DNA from: Roseococcus sp. SDR
GTDB taxonomy: Bacteria; Pseudomonadota; Alphaproteobacteria; Acetobacterales; Acetobacteraceae
Assembly (NCBI RefSeq): GCF_019083995.1
Contig: NZ_JAHRCU010000021.1
Coordinates: 23,943-87,942, forward strand
Length of the DNA: 64,000 nucleotides
Reading direction: 5' to 3'
In this document: positions 26,528-35,432 of the stretch, piece by piece
Numbering within the stretch: position 1 is the first letter of the stretch
Layout: each line of letters begins with the position of its first letter
Notes under the pieces: model-generated
What the model was told of the DNA's origin: nothing
The model's input: the letters and a program-made list of their open reading frames with translations, nothing else
Databases searched by the model: none
Made by a program: the position numbers and the translations under genes

Positions 26528-27492
26528 CGCCGCCGCGCCTCGCGCGCCAGGATCAGCAGAAAGAAGGGTGCGCCGATGAGGGCGGTCACCAAGCCCAGCG
26601 GGATTTCTGCGGGTGGCAGCACCGCCCGAGCCGCGCCGTCGCACAGCATCGCGAGCGTTGCGCCGATGGCCGCGGCGCGCGGCATCAACGGCGCGTGCAG
26701 AGCGCCCACCTGCCAGCGCGCGAGATGTGGCGCCATCAGGCCCACAAACCCGACCAGCCCGCCCCAGACGACACTGACGGCAACAACGAAGGCACCGGCC
26801 AGCACGGCTAGGGCAACAAAGCGCCGCACCTGGAGACCAAAGGATTCCGCGACCGCCTCGCCCAGCCCCAGCAGGTCCAGCCCCCGCGCCAATGCCAGGC
26901 AGAGCAGCAAGGCGGCGCCGGTCAGCCCTGCCAGCAGCGCCAGTTGCGGCCAGGCTGGCGTCTGCACGCCGCCCAGCGCCCAGGACAGGACGGCTTGCAA
27001 GCTCACCGTCTCATCGGAGAGTGCCAGCATCAGAAAGGAGCGCATCGCCCCCAGCACGGCCGCCACCGCGACGCCCGCCAGCAGCAGGGCAGCGATCGAG
27101 GCGGGCCCCGCCAGCCGCGCCAGCGCCAGCACCAGCCACGTCGCGCCCCAGGCGCCTGCAAAGGCCAAAGCTGGCAGGGCCAGGCTGCTCGGCACGGGCA
27201 GCGCCACCAGCAGGGCCACCGTCGCCCCCATCGCCGCCCCTCCCGCGGAGCCCAGCAGGTAGGGCTCGGCCAGAGGGTTGCGGAACACGCCCTGGAAGAC
27301 CACGCCGCCCAGGGCCAGCAGCGCACCCACGCAGCCTGCCGCCAGCACCCGCGGCATTCGCCATTGCCAAATCAGTTGCGCCAGGGGCTGACCTGGGTCG
27401 CGCAGCACGGACCAAGCCTCGGCCGGAGAGAGTGTCTCGGCGCCCAGCAACAGGCCGGCCAACAGGCCGAGCGGCGGCAGCAGCCAAGTCAT
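26524..27492 (-). CDS. btuC: Cobalamin-type ABC transporter permease (BtuC-like)
   Basis: 322 residues of the FecCD/BtuC family with about ten membrane segments: WRMPRVLAAGCVGALLALGGVVFQGVFRNPLAEPYLLGSAGGAAMGA near the N-terminus, and the VVWGGLVGFVGLMAPHLARWQVG coupling region. It ends with PAEIPLGLVTALIGAPFFLLIL. Overlaps both neighbours by 4 bases. It forms the inner-membrane channel for B12 delivered by the BtuF-like protein. Confidence 0.9.
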   Translation of the reverse strand: MTWLLPPLGLLAGLLLGAETLSPAEAWSVLRDPGQPLAQLIWQWRMPRVLAAGCVGALLALGGVVFQGVFRNPLAEPYLLGSAGGAAMGATVALLVALPVPSSLALPALAFAGAWGATWLVLALARLAGPASIAALLLAGVAVAAVLGAMRSFLMLALSDETVSLQAVLSWALGGVQTPAWPQLALLAGLTGAALLLCLALARGLDLLGLGEAVAESFGLQVRRFVALAVLAGAFVVAVSVVWGGLVGFVGLMAPHLARWQVGALHAPLMPRAAAIGATLAMLCDGAARAVLPPAEIPLGLVTALIGAPFFLLILAREARRR

Positions 27493-28391
27493 GTGGCGAA
27501 GGCCCCCGGGTGCAGCCAGCGGGCGAGGGCCTCCACCCCATCCACCACGCGCGGCCCGGGGATGAGGAATTGCGCCCGCGCGACGAGATGCAGCCGCCCC
27601 TCGCGCACCGCGCGCAGGCCTTGGAAGCCGGTGCGGCGCGGCACCTCGGCCAGCTGGTCGGCCCGCCCGGCCAGGAGATAGGCGGCGGGGTCGGCGCGCA
27701 GGATCGCCTCGCCAGAGACCTGGGCCGGGCCCACCGCCGAGAGATCCGGAAACACGCTGGCGCCGCCGGCCAGGGCCAGAGCATCGGCCGTGTAGGTGCC
27801 AGGCCGCACCGTCCCGAAGACACCGCGCCCGGTCGAGGAGGTCTCCAGGAAGACCGGCACGGCCGCGCGCCCTGCCAGCCGCGTGGCGACGGCCGCAAGC
27901 CGTGCCTCCAGCCGGCCCACCAGCGCCTCAGCGGCGCCGTCTTGGCCGGTGGCGCGTCCGAGCAGCCGCAGATTGCCCAGCACCTGCGCGAGGTCGCGAT
28001 GGGTGATGACCAGCACCGGCACGCCAATGCGCGCCATCGGCTCGCTCAGCGCATGGGCGGCATTGCGCGCGGGCGTCATCACCACGAGATCGGGGCGCAG
28101 CCGGGCGATGGCTTCGGCCGAGAAGCCGAGCCGCCCGCCCACCTTGGGCAGCGCCGCCGCCTGCGGCGGGAAGCGCGTGAAATCCTCGACGCCGACAATG
28201 GCATCGAGCGCGCCGATGGCGGCCAGCAGCTCCACATTGGAGGAGAAGATGGCGACGATCCGCCGCGGCGGCGCGGGCAGGGTCACCTCCCGCCCCAGCC
28301 CGTCCACCACCATGCGCGGCCAGCGCGCCGCCCGGGCATCGCGGCTGAGCCAGAGCGCGGGGGTCGCGAGCAACAGCCGGCGCGATGCCAT
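27489..28391 (-). CDS. btuF: Cobalamin-type ABC transporter substrate-binding protein (BtuF-like)
   Basis: 300 residues with a short signal (SRRLLLATPALWLSRDARA). Type III binding-protein features: DGLGREVTLPAPPRRIVAIFSSNVELLAAIGALDAIVGVEDF and a long linking helix. Periplasmic capture of B12 and delivery to BtuCD is inferred from the riboswitch and the BtuB next door. Starts one base after the receptor stop region, in the same operon. Confidence 0.85.
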   Translation of the reverse strand: MASRRLLLATPALWLSRDARAARWPRMVVDGLGREVTLPAPPRRIVAIFSSNVELLAAIGALDAIVGVEDFTRFPPQAAALPKVGGRLGFSAEAIARLRPDLVVMTPARNAAHALSEPMARIGVPVLVITHRDLAQVLGNLRLLGRATGQDGAAEALVGRLEARLAAVATRLAGRAAVPVFLETSSTGRGVFGTVRPGTYTADALALAGGASVFPDLSAVGPAQVSGEAILRADPAAYLLAGRADQLAEVPRRTGFQGLRAVREGRLHLVARAQFLIPGPRVVDGVEALARWLHPGAFAT

Positions 28392-30575
28392 TCAGAAGGT
28401 GAACCTCAGGCCACCGATGAATTCCCGCCCCGGCGCCGAATTGCCGCGCCCGCCATTGGCGAAGCGCGCATCGCCGAGGAAGGGCTCGGAAGCGGTCGCG
28501 ATGAAGATCGGGTGGTAGTTCTTGTCGAGCAGATTGGTCACCGCGCCGAAGATCCGGATATTGGGCGCGCGCTCAGGGAGCGGCTGGAAGCTGCCGCGCA
28601 GGTTCCAGACCCAGAAGGCGCCTTTGCGGTGGATGAATTCGCGGTTCGGCTCGGCCTGCGGGATGAGCAGGTTTTCCTCCGTGTTGTAGTACATCGGGCC
28701 GCGGAGCACGCCTTGCAGCGTGAGGTCCCAGCGCGGCTGGCTGATCGTCGTGCCGATCGTCGCCTGGTAGCGGTACATGCGCTCCACATTGCGGGTATTC
28801 GCCGTGGGCGATGCGCCGTTGTCGCGCATGTCGAAGTTCCAGGAGCCATTGGCATAGGCCCGCCAGTTGAACTGCGTGATGCCGAACAGGCGCGCCACAT
28901 CGCCATCCAGCTGGAACTCCAGGCCGCGCACTTCGACATCGCCGGGATTATTGGCCCAGTCGCTGGTATTGGCGACACCCGGGCGCAGGCGTGTGATGAT
29001 GCGGTCGCTGATCGTGTTCTGGAACAGCGCCAGATCCAGGCGCAGCCCGGGCAGGAAGACGGCGGCCCCCACCTCGTATTGCAGGCTTTGCTCGGGGTTC
29101 AGATTGGGATTGCCGAAGGTGCGCCCGCCGCCCAGCGCGGTGAAGTCGGCCGCCAGCTCGGTGGCGGTGGGCGCGCGGAAGCCGGTCGCCGCATTGGCGC
29201 GCAGCGCGAGGAAGGAGACAGGCTGGTAGCTCGCACCGATGGACCAGGTGGTGGCGTCGTAATCCTGGCTGCCGGTGCGCTGCAAAGGCAGGTTGGGCGT
29301 CTGGTCGAAGGCGGTGTTGCCCCATGTCTGCCGCACGCCGCCGCGCAGGGTCACCTGGTTGTCGAAAAGCCGCTGCGAGATCTCGGCATAGAGTCCGGCA
29401 CTGCTGTCGGTCTGATCATTGTCCATCGGCGCCACCTGGGTGGTGATGCCACTGCCGGGCAGGCCGCGCCGCTCGCGCGTCGAGCGCAGGGTCGAGCGCT
29501 CCAGATCCAGCCCCACCAGCAGGTCGGCCCCCTCCCAGAGCCGCATCGAGGGTTGCAGCCGCAGCCCCAGGATGTCGAGCGTGCGGGTGTTGTTGTCGAG
29601 GTCCGTGCCAGGGACGGGCAGGCCCGCCGCGCTGCGCTGCACGGGCGAGCGCCAGCGGAAGGCGTCCACGTCGCGCACCGCATAGGCCTGGCCATCCCAG
29701 CGGAAGCGGCCATCCTCGGTCGCGCCATTGAGGAAGATGTCGGCGGAGGCGTTGCTGCGATCCTCGCGATTGGTGGTGTTCCAGCCCGAGCCACGGAAGC
29801 CCGCGTCATAAATGCCATCGGTCCGCAGCGAGGTACCGATGCGGCCGATGGGCGTCTCGATGCCGAGCGCGGCCAGGCCGCCCAGGCGGTTCCACTGCGT
29901 GCCTTGCTGCACGCCGCCGTCATCGCCCGCGCGGTAGCTGTCCCGCCGCCCGCCATAGAAGCCGGCGTAGACATCGCCGCCCTGCACATCGCCGCCGGTG
30001 AAGCGCGTGCCGTAGCGCGCACGGCCCTCGGCCAGGCCCCAGGAGCCCAGGCCCAGTTCCGCGAAACCGCCGGGTGAGGTGCGGCCATCGCGCATGATCA
30101 GGTTGATCACGCCGCCCAGCGCGCCGCTGCCATAGACCACGCTGGCCGGGCCGCGCACGATCTCGATCCGCTCGATCTCGGCCGGGCTGAGCTTCGAGAG
30201 ATTGGCCGTGCCGGCGCGGCGGCCATTGATCAGCACCAGCACCTGGCTGCGGAAATCCCGCCCCTGGCCGTCCGAGGCGCCGCCACGGATGTTCAGGCTG
30301 GTCTGCCCTGGCGTCCAGGTGCTGAAGAAGCCGACGGCGTTCTCGGCCAGCAGGTCGGTCACATTCTGCGCGACGCTGCGGCGGATCACCTCCTGGTCAA
30401 TCACCTGCACGGTGCCGGCCAATTGCGAGCGCGGGGTGGGCAGGCGCGTCGCGGTGACGACGACATCATCCAGGGCGGCGGCGCTGGGGAAGCGCACCAC
30501 CGGCTCGGCCGCGGTTTGGGCCTGGGGCGCCGTCACGGGCAGGATTACGGCCAGAGTGGCCAGAGCGCGGCGCAT
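28392..30575 (-). CDS. btuB: TonB-dependent outer-membrane receptor (BtuB-like)
   Basis: 727 residues with a signal peptide (RRALATLAVILPVTAPQAQT). The TonB box region is DDVVVTATRL, followed by the plug domain (VIDQEVIRRSVAQNVTDLLAENAVGFF, INGRRAGTANLSKLSPAEIERIEIVRGPASVVYGSGALGGVINLI) and a 22-strand barrel ending in FIGGLRFTF with terminal Phe. Outer-membrane uptake of cobalamin is inferred from its position behind a cobalamin riboswitch with BtuFCD. It needs an energising TonB; the TonB/ExbBD set at 62354-64000 may serve it. Confidence 0.88.
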   Translation of the reverse strand: MRRALATLAVILPVTAPQAQTAAEPVVRFPSAAALDDVVVTATRLPTPRSQLAGTVQVIDQEVIRRSVAQNVTDLLAENAVGFFSTWTPGQTSLNIRGGASDGQGRDFRSQVLVLINGRRAGTANLSKLSPAEIERIEIVRGPASVVYGSGALGGVINLIMRDGRTSPGGFAELGLGSWGLAEGRARYGTRFTGGDVQGGDVYAGFYGGRRDSYRAGDDGGVQQGTQWNRLGGLAALGIETPIGRIGTSLRTDGIYDAGFRGSGWNTTNREDRSNASADIFLNGATEDGRFRWDGQAYAVRDVDAFRWRSPVQRSAAGLPVPGTDLDNNTRTLDILGLRLQPSMRLWEGADLLVGLDLERSTLRSTRERRGLPGSGITTQVAPMDNDQTDSSAGLYAEISQRLFDNQVTLRGGVRQTWGNTAFDQTPNLPLQRTGSQDYDATTWSIGASYQPVSFLALRANAATGFRAPTATELAADFTALGGGRTFGNPNLNPEQSLQYEVGAAVFLPGLRLDLALFQNTISDRIITRLRPGVANTSDWANNPGDVEVRGLEFQLDGDVARLFGITQFNWRAYANGSWNFDMRDNGASPTANTRNVERMYRYQATIGTTISQPRWDLTLQGVLRGPMYYNTEENLLIPQAEPNREFIHRKGAFWVWNLRGSFQPLPERAPNIRIFGAVTNLLDKNYHPIFIATASEPFLGDARFANGGRGNSAPGREFIGGLRFTF

Positions 30576-31348
30576 CAGGCGAGATCCCAGATCAGGAGGG
30601 CGGAGAGTTTCGGGGCGGCCACTTCGATGCCGCCATCGGGCAGGGGCTTGGCATGGCTCGCCAGGACATCATGAATGGTGGCGCGGCAGGCGGCGCCGGG
30701 CGGCAAGGCCAGTTGCATCGCGCAATGCTCGGTCGCGGCGGCCACGTCGGCAAAGCGGGCGCGGAAGGTCCAGGGCGCTGTGAGAATGCGCGTGGGCGCC
30801 GCCGCATGGCCCAGCGCGTCCAGCACAAACTCCATGCCGGGGCGCTCACTCTCGCCATGCAGATGCGCGGGCAGGGCGCCGCTCAGGCACCAGCGGCGGG
30901 GCCCCGGCTGGGCCGGCACCAGCCAGATGACGCGCTGCCGCGCCAGCGCGCGCATGTGGCGCAGCAGGGCATGGGGGTGGCTCTGCGTCGCGCCGATATT
31001 GGCGGCCCAGACCCAATCATGCCGGGCGAGGCCAAGCTGGGGCAGCATCTCCCATGTGGCATCATGCACGGACATGGCGCGCTGCTCGCGTCGGGCCAGG
31101 CGGCCCAGGCGGGCGCGCAGGTAGCGGCTGGGCTCGATCGCCGTCCAGCGGGCATCATGGTGCAGCCAGGGGGCCACCGGGTGGCCGGCGCCGGCGCCGA
31201 TGTCGAGCAGGCTGGCCGGGCGCGCATCGCCGAGCGCCTGGGCCACGGCCTGCCCGTAATCTGACCGGTCCAGCGCCTGGGCGTAGAAGCGCGCCGCGCG
31301 GTCAGGCCAGACGGCAGCGGCGGGTTGCAGCGCGTGCAACTCAGACAT
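30575..31348 (-). CDS. Class I SAM-dependent methyltransferase in the B12 uptake operon
   Basis: 257 residues. The SAM-binding glycine motif is LLDIGAGAGHPVAPWL near residue 47-62, followed by the acidic strand end AIEPSRYLRAR. The rest is unlike the known cobalamin-ring methyltransferases (CobI, CobM, CobJ, CobF families), so it is not a recognised B12 enzyme. It is the first gene after the riboswitch and overlaps btuB by one base, so it responds to B12. Substrate unknown. Confidence 0.72.
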   Translation of the reverse strand: MSELHALQPAAAVWPDRAARFYAQALDRSDYGQAVAQALGDARPASLLDIGAGAGHPVAPWLHHDARWTAIEPSRYLRARLGRLARREQRAMSVHDATWEMLPQLGLARHDWVWAANIGATQSHPHALLRHMRALARQRVIWLVPAQPGPRRWCLSGALPAHLHGESERPGMEFVLDALGHAAAPTRILTAPWTFRARFADVAAATEHCAMQLALPPGAACRATIHDVLASHAKPLPDGGIEVAAPKLSALLIWDLA

Positions 31349-32156
31349 GGGGGCTCAACCCGGCTGGCGTGGCCTGCGGCAAGGCGTGGCGAATGGGCGC
31401 GGGAATACCGCCATGGCCGTTCTCCGTCCCCGAGGCACCCAGCCCGGATCGCAGGGTTGCACCGCGGCCGGGGCCGTCCGTGGCGTGGGCAGGTCTCCTG
31501 GCTTGCGGGTCAACGCCTCCGGCCCTCCCTTCCCACAGGATTTCTCCCGCAGTGGTGCCAGGCCGCGGGTGCGGCTTGGCGCGGACCGGCAACTCGCCGC
31601 CGACAGTTGCTGGGGCAGCGACCGACTTGCCATCCCGGGCAAAGGCCGGGGGCAGCGCACGGTCTTCCCTCTTTCGCCCGTTCGCACGGGACCAACGCAC
31701 GGGAACAGCAGCTACTGTCCCATCGGCTGCGCAAGGCGATGCTCGCCTCGTCATTCCGGCCAGGTGATCACGGGAGGCGGGCCTGCCGGAGTCTGGAGCA
31801 GGGGGGCGGATGGGCGTCAGGGTAGCCGCCCGCAAGCGCTCGGGCCGCCTGGCGCGAGGCAGGTGGCCGAGCGGGCAGGCATGGTGAGCGGTGGCGACGG
31901 CGATCAGGTCGGACGTGCTTGGCACGTCGGCAGCCAGGTCGCCAAACACGTCGCCGATCTTGCCTTTGCCCATGACCGCAACCGCGCGGGCCCGCTGGCA
32001 GGCCGAAATGCAGGCCACTCGTGCCCATGCGACGGCGTCTGGCAGTTCGTCTGCGGCGAGGGCCCTCGGCAGGGCAGCGCCAGCGCGGGGGGCATCCGGT
32101 TCCGCCCCGGCTGGGCGGCATCGGGTGCGGACAAGCGCGATCATGGGCTTCGACAT
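31341..32156 (-). pseudogene. Degenerate DUF1636 (cobalamin-cluster metal-binding) reading frame
   Basis: From ATG 32156 the first about 125 residues match DUF1636, a small Cys-containing protein often coded beside CobW/CobN in cobalamin clusters (ARVACISACQRA, GKGKIGDVFGDLA, HLPRARRPERLRAATLTPIRPP). Each of the expected Cys pairs has lost a member (RTRC instead of CxxC; ISACQRA without the second Cys). No stop follows at the family's normal end near 31780: the frame stays open through the riboswitch to 31341, which is unlikely to be real coding. Probably decayed or mis-terminated. Its start is just behind a Zur-like palindrome. Confidence 0.55.
31485..31720 (-). ncRNA. Cobalamin (B12) riboswitch
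   Basis: Read on the minus strand, the element contains the conserved parts in order: GAGGGAAGACCGTGCGCTGCCCC, the B12 box AGCAACTGTCGGCGGCGAG (around 31591-31614), GGCACCACTGCGGGAGAAAT followed by TGTGGGAAGG, and the closing AAGCCAGGAGACCTGCC ending near 31488. It lies about 140 bases upstream of the methyltransferase start. Binding of adenosylcobalamin would shut off the methyltransferase-btuBFCD operon. Ends are approximate. Confidence 0.93.
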
Positions 32157-32163
32157 GCAGATG

Positions 32164-32178
32164 TGTTATAGTATAACA
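32164..32178. promoter_or_regulatory. Zur-type operator (perfect 7-1-7 palindrome)
   Basis: TGTTATA-G-TATAACA is a perfect 15-bp palindrome and matches the remembered proteobacterial Zur box core TGTTATAnTATAACA. It lies 7 bases upstream of the DUF1636 ATG and about 57 bases upstream of the cobC start, in an AT-rich island within very GC-rich DNA, so it could repress both directions when zinc is sufficient. Confidence 0.65.
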
Positions 32179-32234
32179 TAACTATCCACAACCCACTTGC
32201 CCTCTGCGCGCGGCCGCAGGATTGTCCGCGTCTC

Positions 32235-33234
32235 ATGAAGCCCTGCAATTCCGTGCCGATCGCGGCCCAGGGCGGCAATCTCTCGGCCGCGCGCCAGCGT
32301 TTCCCGCAGGCGCCGCACCCCTTTCTGGATCTCTCCACCGGCATCGCGCCGCGCAGCTACCCCGTGTCGTTGCTGCCGCCCGAGAGCTTCACACGCCTGC
32401 CAGAACCCGATTCCCATGCCGCGTTGTGCCGGCTGGCGGCGCTGCGTTACGGCGTGCCGCCGGGGCCAGGATTGTCGCGGCACCGGCACGCAGATCCTGC
32501 TGCCGATGCTGGCCGCGCTGCGCCCACCCGGCATCGCGCGCATCCTGGGCCCTACCTATGCCGAGCACGCCCGCGCTGCCGCCCTCGCAGGCCATGAGAC
32601 GCGCGAGGTCGAAACGCTCGACGCCCTGACACCGGCCACGCTGGCGACGGTGGTGAACCCCGACAATCCGACCGGCCGCGTGCTCGATGCGCGAACCCTC
32701 GGCGTGCTGGCGGCTGCGCAACGTGCTGCGGGCGGGCTGCTGGTCGTGGACGAGGCCTTCCACGATGCCACCCCTGAATGGCTCACAGCCATCCCGCTGG
32801 TGCCGGGTGGCGCTGTCGTGGTGCTGCGCTCCTTTGGCAAGTTCCATGGGCTCGCCGGGGTGCGGCTGGGCTTTGCCGTGGCGGCGGATGCCGTGGCGGA
32901 GCATCTGGAAGCGCTGCTCGGCCCCTGGGCCGTCGCTGGGCCGGCGCTTCTGGCCGGCCTGGCTGCCTTTGCCGATGAGCCTTGGGCCCAAGGGCAGCGC
33001 GTGCATCTGCGCCAATCGGCGGCGCGGCTGGATCGCGTGCTGGCGCATGGCGGGCTGCGGGTGCTGGGCGGCACGCCGCTGTTTCGCCTTGTCCAGGCGC
33101 CGCCCGGCACCCATGCGCGCCTGGGTCGCGCCGGCATTCTGGTGCGCGAATTCCCGCATTGGCCGGATCGCCTGCGGATCGGCCTGCCGGCGGATGAGGC
33201 AGGCTTCGCCCGGCGGGCCGGGGCGCTGGCGTGA
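32235..33234 (+). pseudogene. cobC: Threonine-phosphate decarboxylase / aminotransferase CobC, frameshifted
   Basis: The first frame starts at ATG 32235 (AAQGGNLSAARQRFPQ, FLDLSTGIAPRSYP, PDSHAALCRLAALRYGVPPG), typical of CobC. Homology then shifts frame twice between about 32463 and 32500: RIVAAPA is in one frame, and GTQILLPMLAALRPPGIARI onward in another, running to 33234 (VVNPDNPTGRVLDA, VVDEAFHDATPEW, the PLP Lys in VVLRSFGKFHGLAGVRLG). An intact enzyme would make aminopropanol phosphate for the B12 nucleotide loop. Two indels within 40 bases imply a pseudogene, or local sequence errors. Confidence 0.82.
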
Positions 33235-34198
33235 TCACCCTTGCCCTGCTCGCGCTGCTGCTGGAAGCGGCGCTGGGCTATCCGCAGCGCCTGGTGGATC
33301 GCATCGGCCATCCCGTCATCTGGATCGGGCGGTCGATCTCGGCGATGGACCGCGGCTGGAACAAAGCCACGCGCGGCTTCGCCACCCGGCGCGCGGCGGG
33401 GGTGGCGGCGCTGCTGCTGCTGATGGGGGTGGCCGGCGGGGTGGGCTTCGCGCTGCAATCGGCGCTGCTTGCCCTGCCTCTTGGGCTCCTGGCCGTGGCC
33501 CTTGTGGCCAGCAGCCTGCTGGCCCAGCGCAGCCTGCATGACCATGTGGCGCGCGTGGCCGTGGCGTTGGAACAGCACGGGCTGGAGGCAGGGCGCGAGG
33601 CGGTCTCCCACATTGTGGGCCGTGACCCGCTATCCCTGGACGAAGCCGGCGTGGCCCGCGCAGCGATCGAGAGCCTGGCCGAGAATTTCTCGGACGGCGT
33701 CGTGGCGCCCGCCTTCTGGCTGGCGGCGGCGGGCCTGCCCGGGGCCGCGATCTACAAGGCTGTGAACACGGCGGACAGCATGATCGGCCATCGCACTCCG
33801 CGTCATGAGGCCTTCGGTTGGGCCTCCGCCCGGCTGGATGACGTGCTGAACCTGCCGGCGTCGCGCCTCGCTGCCGGGTTGATTGTCGTCGCGGCCTGGT
33901 TGCAGCCGGGGGCCGATGCGCGCGGCGCCTTTCGGGCGGTGCTGCGTGACGCGGGGCGCACCGTTCGCCCAATGCCGGCTGGCCCGAGGCCGCGATGGCC
34001 GGCGCGCTCGGCCTCGCTCTGGCCGGCCCGCGGCGCTATGGCGGCGTGCTGGTCGAGGATGCCCTGATGGGCGATGGCCGCCGCGAAGCTTCCGCCGCCG
34101 ATATCCGTGCGGCGCTGCGCCTGTATCGCCTGGCGGATGGCCTGATGGTCGGCCTGTTGCTGCTGGCCCTGGCGGCGCTGTTCATCGCGCGAGGTTGA
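33231..34198 (+). pseudogene. cbiB: Adenosylcobinamide-phosphate synthase CbiB/CobD, frameshifted near the 3' end
   Basis: From ATG 33231 the frame gives a normal CbiB: LLLEAALGYPQRLVDRIGHPVIWIG, DPLSLDEAGVARAAIESLAENFSDGVVAPAFW, YKAVNTADSMIGHR and YRNFGWAS-like EAFGWASARLDDVLN. Near 33962 a single-base shift moves the reading into the frame with [27 protein letters not shown], which ends properly at 34198. The 3' sequence is thus intact but out of frame. The membrane enzyme attaches aminopropanol phosphate to cobyric acid. Start overlaps the cobC stop, as in an operon. Confidence 0.82.
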
Positions 34199-34276
34199 GC
34201 AGCGCCGCGATGTCGAGATGCGCCTCCAGATGCGCGGCCAGGGCGTCCAGGCCAGCCGGCTGTTGGCCTGAGCGCG

Positions 34277-34927
34277 ATGCGCGGTCTGGTCATCGCCGCA
34301 CCGCGCTCGGGCGGTGGCAAGACGACGGTGACGCTGGGCCTGCTGGCCGCCTTCGCGGCCCGTGGCGTCGCCGTGCGCGCCGCCAAGATCGGCCCGGACT
34401 ACATTGATACGGCCTTCCACGCCGCCGCCACCGGCAGGCCCGGCCTCAACCTTGATAGCTGGGCCATGCCGGCCAAGCTGCGTGATGCGCTGCTGGCGCA
34501 AGCGGCGGAAGGTGCGGAATTGCTGCTGGCCGAAGGGGCGATGGGCCTGTTCGACGGCATTCCCGCACCCGGTGGCCGGCGCGGCTCGGCGGCGGATCTC
34601 TGCGCGCGGCATGGCATGCCGGTGCTGCTGGTGCTCGATGTCGGCGGCCAGGCACAGACCGCCGCCGCCGTGCTGCGCGGCTTCGCCACCCATGACCCGG
34701 CCGTGCGGGTCGCCGGCGTGGTGCTGATAGGCATCCACCTCGTCCAGGAACAGGAAGCGCGCCGTCATCGAGCGAAGCCCGACCGCGCTGTTGGCGCCGG
34801 TCAGCACCAGGATGCCGCCCGGGAATTCCTTCGACAGCATGGTGTTGCCGCTGTCGCGGGCTCGCGTCAGTCCTCGCGCACGGCGTCGGCGGCGATGCCC
34901 TCGCTGATCACAAAGCCCGTCAGGTAA
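34277..34927 (+). pseudogene. cobB: Cobyrinic acid a,c-diamide synthase CobB, truncated by phage DNA
   Basis: ATG 34277. The first 150 residues are a good CobB N-terminus: LVIAAPRSGGGKTTVTLGLLAA (P-loop), KIGPDYIDTAFHAAATGRP, LLAEGAMGLFDG and LVLDVGGQAQTAAAVLRGF. At about 34726, after AGVVL, homology stops and the DNA becomes antisense phage terminase; the frame happens to stay open to 34927. The C-terminal glutamine amidotransferase domain (about 280 residues) is missing. Non-functional. It is the last recognisable cob gene on this side. Confidence 0.85.
34727..34866 (-). pseudogene. Phage terminase large subunit (GpA-like) internal fragment
   Basis: About 46 codons on the minus strand match the terminase ATPase region: RDSGNTMLSKEFPGGILVLTGANS, AVGLRSM, FLFLDEVDAY (Walker B). 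Both ends are cut: one at the cobB junction, the other just next to a small hypothetical gene. It marks the entry point of prophage DNA into the cob cluster. Confidence 0.75.
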
Positions 34928-35235
34928 GGCAGCCCCGCCGGGATGCCGGTCTCGCGGCTGGTGCGGCGGCCGATGCGCCAGCCCATCCAGGTGGCGGTGG
35001 CGCGCGCGATGGCGTCCGGCAGGGTGGCGCCTGCGTGGAGGTGGTTGCTGACCTCGTCCGCGAAGTGGCGCCCGTGGCGGCTGTCGAGGAAGGCGCGCAC
35101 CGAGTCCGGATCCGTGCCCGTCGCGTCGTGGATCGCGGCGAAGGCGATCGGCCAGGCGGCCGGGGCGCGCTCGCCCATCGTGCCCCAGCAGCCCCAGGCT
35201 TCGTTCTCGGTGGGGAGGATGGTGGGGTTGGTCAT
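34867..35235 (-). CDS. Hypothetical protein (mobile-element associated)
   Basis: 122 residues from ATG 35235, with GGAG correctly placed upstream; the longer in-frame start at 35286 lacks this. No catalytic motif or membrane segment is evident. Sequence is acidic and Trp-rich (ENEAWGCWGTMGERAPAAWPIAFAAIHDATG, GRHFADEVSNHLHAGATLPDAIARATATWMGWRIG). It resembles uncharacterised proteins seen on alphaproteobacterial plasmids and phages, as far as I recall. Position between a terminase fragment and parDE supports a mobile origin. Confidence 0.6.
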   Translation of the reverse strand: MTNPTILPTENEAWGCWGTMGERAPAAWPIAFAAIHDATGTDPDSVRAFLDSRHGRHFADEVSNHLHAGATLPDAIARATATWMGWRIGRRTSRETGIPAGLPYLTGFVISEGIAADAVRED

Positions 35236-35432
35236 CGTCGTCTCCGTCGTGGTGCCGGGGGCCATCCCCTGCGTGTGACGGACCATTCGCGCTGCGGTGC
35301 GCGGGAGCCAAGCGAGATGCGGCGTTATCTTATTGCTATAATTGAACTTTCTCGATCATCAATCCCTGCCCGGCGGTGGCTCGCCACAGTCTCGCCTTGC
35401 CAATTCTTGCCAAGCCGGCCATCCTCCCGCGC

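Noticed and set aside
26892..30077. 1061-codon open frame on the plus strand
   Set aside because: Antisense to btuC, btuF and btuB; low-complexity composition without any domain.
35337..35342. TATAAT as the parD promoter
   Set aside because: A perfect -10 hexamer is present, but no -35 at 16-18 bp spacing is recognisable; mentioned only under parD.
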